From contig NZ_JACYXC010000001.1 of assembly GCF_016031615.1 (NCBI RefSeq), positions 3,720,001 to 3,784,000 of the forward strand: a stretch of 64,000 nucleotides of DNA, in the 5' to 3' direction. Position 1 is the first letter of the stretch, and each line of letters opens with the position of its first letter. The notes under the pieces were generated by a model, which did not search any database, was not told where the DNA came from, and saw only the letters and a program-made list of their open reading frames with translations. Source of the stretch: Streptomyces pactum. Lineage in GTDB: Bacteria > Actinomycetota > Actinomycetes > Streptomycetales > Streptomycetaceae. Positions 17,906 through 26,989 of this stretch are shown piece after piece. Position numbers and translations under genes: made by a program.

Positions 17906-19320
17906 GGTCGGACCACCTGGGTCATCTCGGCGTCTGGGGAGGGCGCGGGGGCCGGTGCCGGGCGGCGCGCGGTGTCGCTGATCCGGATGAGTACGGCGAT
18001 CAGCGCCCAGTTGGCGATCACCGAGGAGCCGCCGTACGCCATGAACGGCATGGTCATACCGGTCAGCGGGATCAGGCCCATCACACCGCCGGCGACGACG
18101 AAGACCTGGATGGCGAAGGCGGCCGACAGTCCGATGGCGAGCATCTTGCCGAACGGGTCCCGGGCGGCCAGCGCGGTGCGCGCGCCGCGCTCCACGATCA
18201 GTGCGTAGATCAGCAGGATCGCCATGGTGCCGCCCAGACCCAGCTCCTCGCCGACGGTGGCGAGGATGAAGTCGGAGTTGGCGGCGAAGCCGATGAGGTC
18301 GGAGTTGCCCTGGCCCAGGCCGGTGCCGACGGTGCCGCCGGAGCCGAAGGCCATCAGCGCCTGGGCGATCTGGTCGGTGGTGCCGTTCTCGAACGCGGCG
18401 AAGGGGTCCAGCCAGGCGTTGACGCGCTGCTCGACGTGGGGCTCGAAGGTGGAGACGGTGACCGCGCCGGCGGCGGACATCAGCAGACCGAAGACGATCC
18501 AGCTGGTGCGCTCGGTGGCCACGTACAGCATCACCACGAACATGCCGAAGAACAGCAGCGAGGTGCCCAGGTCGGTCTCGAAGACCAGGATCAGGATGCT
18601 GATCGCCCAGACGGTGAGGATCGGGAACAGGTCCCGTCCGCGCGGCAGGTACATGCCCATGAAGCGGCGGCTGGCCAGCGCCAGCGCGTCCCGCTTGACC
18701 ATGAGGTACCCGGCGAAGAAGACCGCGATGACGATCTTGGCGAACTCGGCCGGCTGGATGGAGAAGCCGGCCACGCTGATCCAGATGCGGGCACCGAACA
18801 CGTTCATGCCCAGGCCCGGCACGAGCGGCAGCAGCAGCAGGACCAGCGAGACGAACATCGAGATGTAGGTGTACCGCTGGAGCTTGCGGTGGTCCTTCAG
18901 CAGCAGCAGGACGGCCACGAACAGGGCTATGCCCATGGCCGAGTACATCAGCTGGCGCGGCGCGGCCACGGTGAACTCACCGCCGGCGGCCTCGGCGCGC
19001 TGGGCCAGCCGGCGGGACTGGTCCAGCCGCCAGATGAGCACCAGGCCCAGTCCGTTGAGCAGGGTGGCCAGCGGCAGCAGCAGCGGGTCGGCGTACGGGG
19101 CGAACTTGCGGACCACCAGGTGGCCCACGCCCGCCATGAAGCCCAGGCCCAGCCCGTAGCTGAGCAGGCCGGAGGGCAGCTCGTCGCTGAGCGCCAGGCC
19201 CACGTTGGCGTAGGCCAGCACGGGGATGATCACCGCGAAGGCGAGCATCGCCAGTTCGGTGTTGCGCCTGCTGGGCGGCCCGACCGTACTGATGGTGGTC
19301 GTGTTGGAGGTACTGCTCAT
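17902..19320 (-). CDS. SEDS family peptidoglycan glycosyltransferase (FtsW/RodA)
   Basis: 472 residues with about ten to twelve membrane helices. The SEDS signature includes the essential acidic residue D250 in FETDLGTS and the motif GLIPLTGMTMPFMAYGGSS. SEDS proteins polymerise lipid II into glycan strands with a class B PBP partner, here the overlapping pbpA. Locus position makes this the actinobacterial RodA-like copy rather than the FtsW of the dcw cluster. The start ATG 19320 lies 22 bases after the phosphatase stop. The cytoplasmic C-terminal tail is short and Pro-rich. Confidence 0.95.
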   Translation of the reverse strand: MSSTSNTTTISTVGPPSRRNTELAMLAFAVIIPVLAYANVGLALSDELPSGLLSYGLGLGFMAGVGHLVVRKFAPYADPLLLPLATLLNGLGLVLIWRLDQSRRLAQRAEAAGGEFTVAAPRQLMYSAMGIALFVAVLLLLKDHRKLQRYTYISMFVSLVLLLLPLVPGLGMNVFGARIWISVAGFSIQPAEFAKIVIAVFFAGYLMVKRDALALASRRFMGMYLPRGRDLFPILTVWAISILILVFETDLGTSLLFFGMFVVMLYVATERTSWIVFGLLMSAAGAVTVSTFEPHVEQRVNAWLDPFAAFENGTTDQIAQALMAFGSGGTVGTGLGQGNSDLIGFAANSDFILATVGEELGLGGTMAILLIYALIVERGARTALAARDPFGKMLAIGLSAAFAIQVFVVAGGVMGLIPLTGMTMPFMAYGGSSVIANWALIAVLIRISDTARRPAPAPAPSPDAEMTQVVRP

Positions 19321-19342
19321 TGCTCGACGGCCCCCTACGGCT

Positions 19343-20947
19343 TCACTGCTGGGCGGTGCTGCACTGCGGGACCAACTTCTGCTCCTCGGCGGTCAGTGTG
19401 GGACCGGGCCGGGGCGTGGGCGTGTCCGCGGTGTACGCCTGCGTCTGCAGCTGGCCCGTGCCGGCACCGCCGGGCGGGACCGGGGTCTGCTGCGATGTGC
19501 CGGGGGGCGGGCTCGCGCCGTCCGCGGGCCTGCCGTCGGGACCGGTCTGCGCCGGGTCCTTCTCCTTGTCGCCGCCGAGCTCCTTGTGCGCGTCCTCGGC
19601 CCGCTTCCGCTCCTCGTCCGCCTGCCTGCGCTCCTCCACCTTGCGGCAGGCGCTGGCGAGCGTGGCCAGGGTGCGGGTCTTCGCCCGCGCCTGGCCGAGG
19701 CTGCTGAACGCGATGGTCTCCTTCAGCCGCTCCCGCTGGTCCACCGGGAGGTACTTGAGTTCGATCTCGCGGTGGTCCTCGTGGACCTCGTTGAGGCTGA
19801 TCCAGGCGAGGTCCTGGCTGATGCCCTGGTAGATGGCGACGTGGTCCCCTTTGGTTCCCACGTAGTACTGGTTCTGGGTCCAGCGGTAGCCGCCGTAGAG
19901 CGCGCCGCCGGCCACCGCGAGGCCGAGGCCGATGTAGAGCGACCGCTTCAGCCAGGGGCTGCGGCCGGGCTTCTTGCCCAGGTCGGTGTCGGCGTAGGCG
20001 TCGAAGCTGCCGTCGGGCGGCCCGCCGAGCGAGGGGGAGCCGCTGCCGGGCGGGCCGAAGCCGCCGGGCGCGTCCTGCTGTGCGGGCACCGAGCGGCCCA
20101 GTTCGGCGGCGCGGCCGGCCGGGGTCTGGGAGGCCCCGCCGTCGCCGAGCTGCACCTGGTTCTCGGCGACCGCACCGACGATCACCGGGGTGTCGCTGAG
20201 CTGGGCGGCGAGGGTGTCGTTGTCGTCCACGTCGAGGACGTCGGCGACGATGCAGGTGATGTTGTCGGGGCCGCCGCCGCGCAGCGCGAGCTGGATCAGC
20301 TCCTGGACCGTCTCGTGCGGGCCCTGGTAGCTGGCGAGGGTGTCCTCCAGCGTCTGGTGGCTGACCACCCCGGACAGGCCGTCGGAGCAGATCAGGTACC
20401 GGTCGCCGGCCCGCACCTCGCGGATCGACAGGTCCGGTTCCACGTGGTCGCCGCTGCCCAGCGCGCGCATCAGCAGGGAGCGCTGCGGGTGGGTGGTGGC
20501 CTCCTCCTCGGTGATCCGGCCCTCGTCCACCAGCCGCTGCACCCAGGTGTGGTCCTGGGTGATCTGGGTGAGCACCCCGTCGCGCAGCAGGTAGGCGCGG
20601 GAGTCGCCGACGTGTACCAGGCCCAGCCGCTGGCCGGTCCACAGCAGTGCGGTGAGTGTGGTGCCCATGCCCTCCAGCTGCGGGTCCTCGTCCACCATGA
20701 CGCGCAGCTGCTCGTTGGCGCGCTGCACCGCGCTGCCCAGGGAGGTGAGGAGGTCGGAGCCGGGGACGTCGTCGTCGAGCTGGACGAGCGTGGAGATCAC
20801 TTCGGAGCTGGCCACCTCGCCGGCGGCCTGTCCGCCCATGCCGTCGGCGATGGCGAGCAGCCGGGGGCCGGCGTAACCGGAGTCCTCGTTGCCCTCGCGG
20901 ATCATGCCCTTGTGCGACCCGGCGGCGAAACGCAGCGACAGACTCAT
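19343..20947 (-). CDS. PP2C-family Ser/Thr protein phosphatase (PstP type)
   Basis: 534 residues. The PP2C domain (about 1-240) has metal-binding motifs EGNEDS (18-23), DGMGG (36-40), SDG (188-190) and GGPDNIT (225-231). A Pro/Gly linker, a membrane helix (about 335-354) and an extracellular Gln/Pro-rich tail follow. It should reverse PknB phosphorylation at the membrane. I chose ATG 20947 because MSLSLRFAAGSHKG is the typical N-terminus and GAGGTG precedes it; the frame extends 18 codons further upstream. Confidence 0.95.
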   Translation of the reverse strand: MSLSLRFAAGSHKGMIREGNEDSGYAGPRLLAIADGMGGQAAGEVASSEVISTLVQLDDDVPGSDLLTSLGSAVQRANEQLRVMVDEDPQLEGMGTTLTALLWTGQRLGLVHVGDSRAYLLRDGVLTQITQDHTWVQRLVDEGRITEEEATTHPQRSLLMRALGSGDHVEPDLSIREVRAGDRYLICSDGLSGVVSHQTLEDTLASYQGPHETVQELIQLALRGGGPDNITCIVADVLDVDDNDTLAAQLSDTPVIVGAVAENQVQLGDGGASQTPAGRAAELGRSVPAQQDAPGGFGPPGSGSPSLGGPPDGSFDAYADTDLGKKPGRSPWLKRSLYIGLGLAVAGGALYGGYRWTQNQYYVGTKGDHVAIYQGISQDLAWISLNEVHEDHREIELKYLPVDQRERLKETIAFSSLGQARAKTRTLATLASACRKVEERRQADEERKRAEDAHKELGGDKEKDPAQTGPDGRPADGASPPPGTSQQTPVPPGGAGTGQLQTQAYTADTPTPRPGPTLTAEEQKLVPQCSTAQQ

Positions 20948-21022
20948 GCGCACCTCACCCGTCGGCTCCGGGAACAGCCCCTTTGCTGACACGCTGCCCA
21001 CCCTCCGGTCGTCATGGTCGTA

Positions 21023-21553
21023 CTACTTCCGCAGCTCGATGACGGTCTTGCCGATGCGGATCGGCGCGCCCAGCGGAATCGGTGTCGGTGTGGTGAGCCG
21101 GGTCCGGTCGAGGTACGTGCCGTTGGTGGATCCGAGATCCTCGACGATCCACTGGCCCCCCTGGTCGGGGTAGATCCTGGCATGGCGGCTGGAGGCGTAG
21201 TCGTCGTCCAGCACGATCGTGGAGTCATGGGCACGGCCCAAGGTGATGGTCTGGCCCTGGAGGGCGACGGTGGTGCCGGACAGCGAGCCCTCGGTCACGA
21301 CCAGCTTGGTCGGCGCGTTCCGGCGGCCCCGGCCACCGGACTGGCCCCGGCCGCCGGACTGGCGCTGCGGGGGCGGGGCGGAACCCTGCCGCTGCCCGGA
21401 CCGGTCGGGGGCGGCCCGGCGGGCACCCCCGGCCCGCTGCGTCACGCGCGTGCCGAACAGATCACTGCGGATGACCTGGACGGCCACGATGACGAACAGC
21501 CACAGTACGGCGAGGAAACCCAACCGCATGACCGTGAGGGTCAGCTCTGACAT
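21023..21553 (-). CDS. fhaB: FHA domain protein FhaB (FipA)
   Basis: 176 residues. An N-terminal membrane helix (about 5-26), a basic Gln/Gly/Arg-rich linker (about 38-80) and a C-terminal forkhead-associated domain (about 82-176). The phosphothreonine-binding motifs LGRAHDS, SSRHARI and DLGSTNGTYLD are intact. FHA domains bind phosphorylated kinase activation loops or their substrates. The gene starts 10 bases after fhaA ends and lies 75 bases before the phosphatase, so it is part of the pknB cluster. Confidence 0.95.
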   Translation of the reverse strand: MSELTLTVMRLGFLAVLWLFVIVAVQVIRSDLFGTRVTQRAGGARRAAPDRSGQRQGSAPPPQRQSGGRGQSGGRGRRNAPTKLVVTEGSLSGTTVALQGQTITLGRAHDSTIVLDDDYASSRHARIYPDQGGQWIVEDLGSTNGTYLDRTRLTTPTPIPLGAPIRIGKTVIELRK

Positions 21554-21563
21554 TGCCCCCGCT

Positions 21564-22308
21564 TCACCCTTCGGCTTGCCGGTAAACGATGGTGGTACTG
21601 CCCACGACGATCCGCGAGCCGTCGCGGAGCGTAGCGCGGGTGGTGTGCTGTCCGTCCACCACGATCCCGTTCGTCGAGCCCAGGTCCTGGATGGTCGGGG
21701 GGTTCCCGGCGCGGATCTCGCAGTGCCTGCGGGAGACGCCGGGGTCGTCGATGCGGACGTCGGCGTCCGTGCTGCGGCCGAGCACCAGGGTGGGCCGGGA
21801 GATCTGGTGGCGGTTGCCGTTGATCTCGATCCAGCGGCGCGTCTGGCCGCCGCCCGGGCGCGGGCCCGGACCCGGCGGACGGCTGCGCGGGCTGGCCCTG
21901 TCCGGGATGGCCCTGGTGCGGGTTCTGCGACTCGCTGGCCGCCAGGGTGCGGCTGCGCACCCGGTACAGGCCGGTGTCCAGGTCCTCCGCCTTCTGCAGG
22001 TGCACCTTGATGGCACCCATGAAGGTGTACCGCTGCTGCTTGGCGTAGTCGCGGACCATGCCGGCCAGCTCGTCGCCGAGCTGACCGGAGTACGGGCTGA
22101 GCCGCTCGTAGTCCGGGGTGCTCAGCTCCACGATGAAGTCATTGGGGACGACGGTGCGGTCACGGTTCCAGATGGTGGCGTTGTTGTCGCACTCCCGCTG
22201 GAGCGCGCCCGCGATCTCGACGGGCTGCACTTCTGACTTGAACACCTTGGCGAAGGTGCCGTTCACGAGACCTTCGAGACGCTGCTCGAACCGCTTGAGT
22301 ACTCCCAC
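21564..22308 (-). CDS. fhaA: FhaA: DUF3662 plus FHA domain, split by a frameshift
   Basis: The N-terminal DUF3662 domain (about residues 1-125, MGVLKRFEQRLEGLVNGTFAKVFKSE...) reads from GTG 22308 behind a strong AAGGAGG site. The C-terminal FHA domain (from RRWIEINGNRHQISRP to the stop at 21564, with LGRSTDADVRI, SRRHCEIR and DLGSTNG) lies in a different frame. The shift falls in the Gly/Pro/Gln linker, roughly 21840-21900. Read without the shift, the first frame runs to 21541 and yields a 255-aa protein with a nonsense C-terminus. FhaA normally binds phosphorylated PknB and MviN. Because FHA and DUF3662 are both intact, a sequencing indel is the likeliest cause. Confidence 0.85.
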
Positions 22309-22978
22309 GGGGCACCTCCTTCCTCAGTCGTTCCCAGAGTCGTTCACAGTGTCGTCCTGATACTGCTTACTGATCGTATCCACGCGTCGGGAAATCGGGT
22401 GGTTCCCCTTCCTGGCCCTGTGGAGGAGTGTGACCTCTCACAGGGATCGTAGAGGCGCCGTCATAACAGTGTCCCGCAACCGGCGAGGTCTCCGGACGGC
22501 CGGGGGCGGCACGGGCGGGGGCGAGGCCGGGCGGCCGGGCACCGGGCCCGGGGGACGGGTCCCGGTGGGGGCGGGGTGCGGGGTGGCGGGGGCTGTGGCG
22601 CGAGGTCCGGCGCCGGTGTGCGGCGCGGGGCGCGCCGGGGTCGTGGCGGAGGCGGGACGGGGCGGGGTCGTGGTGGTGGTGGGGGGTGCCGGGGGCGCGG
22701 TGGCGGCCGGTGCGGAACCGTGGTGGTGGCCGGCGCGGGGGCCGTGGTGGTGCGGCGGGGCCCGCGGTGGCGCGGCGGGTGTCGTGGTGGCGCGGCGGGG
22801 CCGGTGGCGGTCCGCAGGGGGCGGGTGCCGGCCTGGTGGCGGCCGGCGGGGAACGGGTGTGAAGACACCCCGCACAGCGTGCTAATGTTCTGCATGTCGG
22901 AAGGCGCTCCCCGGAGCACCGGGCCGGATCAGCCAGATCGGGTCGGCACTAAGGGAGAATCAGAACGGCAACACCCAT
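22309..22978. other. Spacer upstream of the fhaA cluster, strongly G-skewed
   Basis: 670 bases between the divergent fhaA operon and tRNA-Leu. About 22309-22450 is relatively A+T-rich and must contain the fhaA promoter. From about 22484 to 22862 the plus strand is extremely G-rich, with many GGG/GGGG runs and GGTGGT steps. Frames across it encode only low-complexity sequence on both strands. I see no gene. Confidence 0.55.
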
Positions 22979-23062
22979 GCGCGGGTGGCGGAATAGGCAG
23001 ACGCGCTGGATTCAGGTTCCAGTGCCCGAAAGGGCGTGGGGGTTCAACTCCCCCCTCGCGCA
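22979..23062 (+). tRNA. tRNA-Leu (anticodon CAG)
   Basis: An 84-nt class II tRNA. The acceptor arm GCGCGGG pairs with CTCGCGC, with discriminator A at 23062. The anticodon stem CTGGA/TCCAG frames loop TTCAGGT, giving CAG at 23013-23015. The variable arm is TGCCCGAAAGGGCG and the T-arm GGGGGTTCAACTCCCCC. CCA is not encoded. A tRNA-Leu beside fhaA is typical of Streptomyces. Confidence 0.96.
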
Positions 23063-23067
23063 CAGAT

Positions 23068-23120
23068 GAAGCGGGTCTCCCCGGTGACGAAAGTCACTGG
23101 AGAGGCCCGCTTCTTTTTTG
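23068..23120 (+). terminator. Rho-independent terminator after tRNA-Leu
   Basis: A long stem, GAAGCGGGTCTCC paired with GGAGAGGCCCGCTTC, with an inner GTGAC/GTCAC stem, followed directly by TTTTTT. It is the most canonical terminator in the window. Confidence 0.9.
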
Positions 23121-23136
23121 TTGTTGTTCGTGCCCC

Positions 23137-23174
23137 TGCTGGTGCTGGTGCTGGTGCTGGTGCTGGTGCTGGTG
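23137..23174. repeat. TGCTGG hexamer tandem repeat
   Basis: About six uninterrupted copies of TGCTGG, a simple-sequence repeat starting 17 bases after the tRNA-Leu terminator. Confidence 0.9.
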
Positions 23175-24380
23175 CGGCTTGTGGTGTCGGTGCCTTCTCC
23201 GCTGTTGCTGCTCCTTGTGGTGAGTGCTGATGAGCGCTTCCGTGCGTCGAGTCGATTCCGGGTGCCGGGTGGGGCCGCGGGTGCCTGTGGCGGGCGGGGC
23301 GTAGGCATGGGCACGGCAGTGCCGGCCCCGGCGGCGGTGGCGCGGTCTTGAGTGCGGGCGCGGCATCGACGGTTCCGGTGGCGACCGGTGAACCGGCCCC
23401 TGAGCGGGCTGCCGGAGGACGCGATCGAGGCCACCGGGCGGTCCCGCACTCCACGCTCCCGGTGCGCCCCACGGCGTTCCGGCGAGGGCGGGACAGCACG
23501 GCTGGGGCGGTGCCGGCAGGGGTGGTGGTGGCCGGTGCGGGTGGCGGTGGGAATCTTCGGCGGGCCCGGCCTTTGGCCACGACTTTCGGCCATGTATTTC
23601 GGTCATCTCTTCGGGCGGGGTCTTCGGTGGCGTCGTGGGTCCTTCGTCGCCCGGTCGGGTCGTTTCACCTTTCGAGGGTGGCCCGGGCCGTGTCGTTTTT
23701 CCGGGCATGTCCGGAGCGCGGGACTCGCGGATCGAGGCGAGGGGAAGTGTGGACCGTCGGGCCGGTTGCCTTCCGCGGGCCGCTGGCGGCCCCGCCCGGT
23801 GCGGGTGGCGGGATACGGCCCCGCGGCGACGGCCCGGTGCGGTCATGATCTTGGCCGAAAGTTTGTCCACATGGCGGACCCGGAGGGGGCTGGGGAGCGG
23901 GAGGGGTGAAACCTCCGGCCGGTCGGTGGGCCGGTCCGGCGGGCAGGCGGACCCAGTGGGGGCCCGAGGGGGTGGATGGGACGCCCGAGGTGGAGGCGGG
24001 TGACGGCCGATGCTCACAAAAAAGGCTTGATTTCGTCGTTTCGGCAGCGGAAAACGGGCCTCGCGGGCCGACACCTCGGGTGTTTCGGGTGGCTGCCGAC
24101 CCCGGTCGTGCCGGTGGACGGAGATGCCGGCCTGGCGGCGGTGACAGCGGAGGGTGACCGCCGGACCGGGCTGGCGGTCTCGCCGGGGTGGCACCGGGCG
24201 GCCGGGGCGGGGGATGCCGGCGGCGCTGCCGGGCCCTGACGGAGGGGGCCCGGGGGTGCCGCCGGACCGGCCGCCGGCACCGAGGAGGGCCCGGGACCGG
24301 GCGCGGTGTCGGCGCGGGGTGCGCCCGGGGCCGGGGGCGCGGTGTCGGCGCGGGGTGGGCCCGGGACCGGGGCCGTGGCG
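23175..24380. other. 1.2-kb spacer without a recognisable gene
   Basis: The stretch between the tRNA-Leu terminator and the permease stop has locally lower G+C (for example CTTTGGCCACGACTTTCGGCC near 23571 and ACAAAAAAGGCTTGATTTCG near 24016). Open frames exist on both strands but lack start signals and recognisable domains. ACTTTCGGCCA near 23580 recurs inverted near 23853, beside an exact DnaA box TTGTCCACA at 23863-23871. I do not call a gene here. Confidence 0.5.
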
Positions 24381-25655
24381 TCAGCGCGGGGTGAACCGGG
24401 CCCGTACCGCGTACGACAGGGCACCGGCCGCCAGGACCGCCGCGCCGGTGATCACCGAGGTGACCGGCAGGCTGAAGGCCAGCAGCAGACACCCGGCCAG
24501 GCCGACCGCGGCCACGGTGCGGACCACGGTCCGGCGCGCGGTGGTCTCCTCGGCGCGCAGTGTCCAGGCGGAGGCGTTCGCGACGGCGTAGTAGACGAGG
24601 ACGCCGAAGGACGAGAAGCCGATCGCGCCGCGCAGATCGACGGTCGCCGCGAGCACCACCACCACGGCCCCCACCGCCAGCTCCGCGTGGCGCGGGACGT
24701 CGTGCCGGGGTTCGACGGCGGCGAGGAACCCGGGCAGGTGGCGGTCGCGCGCCATGGCGAGGGTGGTGCGGGAGACGCCGAGGATCAGGGCGAGCAGTGC
24801 ACCGAGGGCCGCCGTGGCCGCGCCGGTGCGCACCACCGGCGCGAGTTCCGGCACGCCGGCCGCCCGGACCGTCTCCGCCAGTGGGGCCCCGGCGGCGGCG
24901 AGCCGGTCCGGTCCGAGGACGGCGAGGGTGGCGACGGCCACCGCCGCGTACACCACGAGCGTGATCCCCAGGGCGACCGGGATGGCGCGCGGGATGGTGC
25001 GGGCCGGATCGCGGACCTCCTCGCCGAGGGTGGCCACCCGGGCGTACCCGGCGAAGGCGAAGAAGAGGAGCCCGGCCGCCTGGAGCACCCCGGTGACGTC
25101 GGCGTCGGCGCCCGGTTCCAGTTGTGCCGCGTCCGCCCGGGAGCTGGTCAGCGCGGTGACGACGACCGAGGCGAGCACGGCGAGGACGACCGCGACGGCG
25201 GCCCGGGTGAACCAGGCGGACTTCTGGACGCCGAAGCAGTTGAGGGCGGTGAGGGCCACCACCGCGGCCACCGCCACCGGACGCTCGTGGCCGGGCCAGA
25301 CGTAGGCGCCGGCGGTCAGCGCCATGGCGGCGCAGGACGCGGTCTTGCCGACCACGAACCCCCAGCCGGCCAGGTGTCCCCAGAACGGGCCGAGGCGCTC
25401 CCGCCCGTAGACGTAGGTGCCGCCGGACGCGGGATGGCGGGCGGCGAGCCGGGCGGAGGAGGCGGCGTTGCAGTAGGCCACCAGGGCGGCCAGGGCCAGC
25501 CCCAGGAGAAGGCCGGAGCCGGCGGCGCGGGCGGCCGGGGCGAAGGCGGCGAAGACGCCGGCGCCGATCATCGCGCCGAGACCGATGGTCACCGCGTCGG
25601 TGAGGCCGAGCCGGCGTCGCAGGGCGGCGGGCTCGGCCGCGGTGGTGTCGTCCAT
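24381..25655 (-). CDS. APC-superfamily amino acid permease
   Basis: 424 residues with about 12 membrane helices. The N-terminal family signature is present: VTIGLGAMIGAGVFAAFAP in helix 1 and GGTYVYGRERLGPFWGHLAGW in helices 2-3. The loop motif GEEVRDPARTIPRAI is also typical. It should move amino acids or amines across the membrane; the substrate cannot be read from sequence. I chose ATG 25655, which follows GGAGG; the frame extends 36 codons further without homologous content. It is shorter than typical 450-500 aa permeases, with little C-terminal tail. It stands alone. Confidence 0.88.
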   Translation of the reverse strand: MDDTTAAEPAALRRRLGLTDAVTIGLGAMIGAGVFAAFAPAARAAGSGLLLGLALAALVAYCNAASSARLAARHPASGGTYVYGRERLGPFWGHLAGWGFVVGKTASCAAMALTAGAYVWPGHERPVAVAAVVALTALNCFGVQKSAWFTRAAVAVVLAVLASVVVTALTSSRADAAQLEPGADADVTGVLQAAGLLFFAFAGYARVATLGEEVRDPARTIPRAIPVALGITLVVYAAVAVATLAVLGPDRLAAAGAPLAETVRAAGVPELAPVVRTGAATAALGALLALILGVSRTTLAMARDRHLPGFLAAVEPRHDVPRHAELAVGAVVVVLAATVDLRGAIGFSSFGVLVYYAVANASAWTLRAEETTARRTVVRTVAAVGLAGCLLLAFSLPVTSVITGAAVLAAGALSYAVRARFTPR

Positions 25656-26217
25656 GGGGCCTCCGGGCTCGGGTCCGTGACGGTGGGCGGCGGACGCCGC
25701 TTCACACCGTACGGCGCGCACGGTGACGGAAGGCCGAACAGAAGGCGGACGGAAGGTGTGCACGCCGGCCCGCGAAGGACCTCACCGGCCCCCGGCGGTC
25801 CGCGAGCCCCCACCGGTCCTCGCCTGCGGGTCCCGGCGAGCCCCTACGGGCCCTTGCCTGCCGGTTCCCGCGGGACCGCCCCGGCCCGCACGCCGCCCGT
25901 GCGCCCGTGCCGGGCCCCGGCGGTGCGGGCGGGGACCGGTCGGGCGTGGGCTGTGCCGGGGCGGCCCCGGGTCCGGAGGCCGCAACGGCTCCGGGATGGG
26001 GTTGGCCACCGAGGGCCGTACCGCCCCAGGTCCGGCCGCAGGGGGCCCGGCGGCCGGGAGCCGGCGGCCCGGGGCAACCCGTTCGGCCCCTCCGGGCGGC
26101 CCGGAGGGGCTTGACGGGCCGGGGCGACACCCGACGGTCCGTGCGCCGGCCGGGGAAGGGAGGCACGGACCGGACGGGGCGGGCCGGAGGGAGGAGAGGG
26201 GCGGGGTCGGCCGAGGG
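25656..26217. other. Spacer between permease and azoreductase
   Basis: 562 bases, very G+C-rich, upstream of the permease start and downstream of azoR. I see no gene, repeat array or convincing hairpin. The permease promoter should lie within the first ~100 bases. Confidence 0.45.
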
Positions 26218-26865
26218 TCAGGCGAAGCGGGCGGCGAGCGCCTTGGCCTGGGCGGCGGCCTCCTCGTGCGCCTTGGCCTTGGAGGCGTCGGCGAGCTCGA
26301 CCAGGTCGGCCATGGCGGGGTTGGACCGGGCCAGCGTCAGCTCCGGAACGATGAACTCGGTCTCCAGTCCGAGGGAGCCCAGCGCCTTGCCGAGGTAGGT
26401 CGTGACGAACTCGAAGCTCTCACGCGGGGTGCCCGGGCCGTAGCCGCCGCCACGGCTGGCGACCACCACGGTCGGGGTGCCGGAGGTGGTGGTCTGCTCG
26501 GCGCCGGAGGTGCGGCCCATGATGATCACGTGGTCCAGCCACGCCTTGAGGGTGGACGGGATCGTGAAGTTGTACATCGGGGCGCCGATCAGGACGACGT
26601 CCGCGCTCTCCAGTTCCCGGGTGAGCTCCTCGCGGAGCGCGAACGCGGCGCGCTGCTCGTCGGTGTGCTCGGCCGGCGGGACGAAACCGGCGGCCGCGGC
26701 GGCACCGTCCAGGTGCGGGACCGGAGCGGCGGCGAGATCGCGGTAGATCACCGTGCCGTCCGGGTGCTGGGCCTCCCACGCCTCGCGGAACGTCGCGGTG
26801 ACGGAACGGGAGGCGGACAGCTCGGCGGGGGCGAAGGACGAGTCGATGTGCAGCAGCGTGGGCAT
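26218..26865 (-). CDS. azoR: FMN-dependent NADH-azoreductase / quinone reductase
   Basis: 215 residues with a flavodoxin-like fold. HIDSSFAPAELSASRSVT is the FMN phosphate-binding loop, and GAPMYNFTIPSTLKAWLDH is the family signature at the active site. AzoR-type enzymes reduce quinones and azo compounds with NAD(P)H and protect against electrophilic or thiol stress. I prefer ATG 26865 to ATG 26871, since GGAGA is only two bases from the latter. It is divergently transcribed from an HxlR regulator across an A+T-rich promoter region, which suggests direct control. Confidence 0.88.
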   Translation of the reverse strand: MPTLLHIDSSFAPAELSASRSVTATFREAWEAQHPDGTVIYRDLAAAPVPHLDGAAAAAGFVPPAEHTDEQRAAFALREELTRELESADVVLIGAPMYNFTIPSTLKAWLDHVIIMGRTSGAEQTTTSGTPTVVVASRGGGYGPGTPRESFEFVTTYLGKALGSLGLETEFIVPELTLARSNPAMADLVELADASKAKAHEEAAAQAKALAARFA

Positions 26866-26904
26866 GGCCATGTCTCCGTTCGGGATGTGCCCGGCTCTAC
26901 CCGA

Positions 26905-26975
26905 GCCGGAAACTTTCGTACGCAACTATGAATAGCACAGTAGCTTACTTTTTTATAGTCCCCTATCCCGGCGCA
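26905..26975. promoter_or_regulatory. A+T-rich divergent promoter of azoR and hxlR
   Basis: Locally A+T-rich DNA in an otherwise G+C-rich window. TATAGT at 26954-26959 is a plausible -10 for the hxlR side. Short inverted repeats ACTAT (26926-26930) and ATAGT (26955-26959) flank a 24-base core and could be an HxlR operator. Confidence 0.5.
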
Positions 26976-26989
26976 GTACCCTGAGGGGT

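Noticed and set aside
22430..22885. Plus-strand frames in the G-rich spacer upstream of fhaA
   Set aside because: They encode Gly/Arg/Val runs caused by G-skew; no start signal or domain.
23094..24194. A 366-codon minus-strand frame in the tRNA-Leu/permease spacer
   Set aside because: His/Pro/Arg-rich low-complexity translation that includes the TGCTGG repeat, with no ribosome-binding site and no known family.
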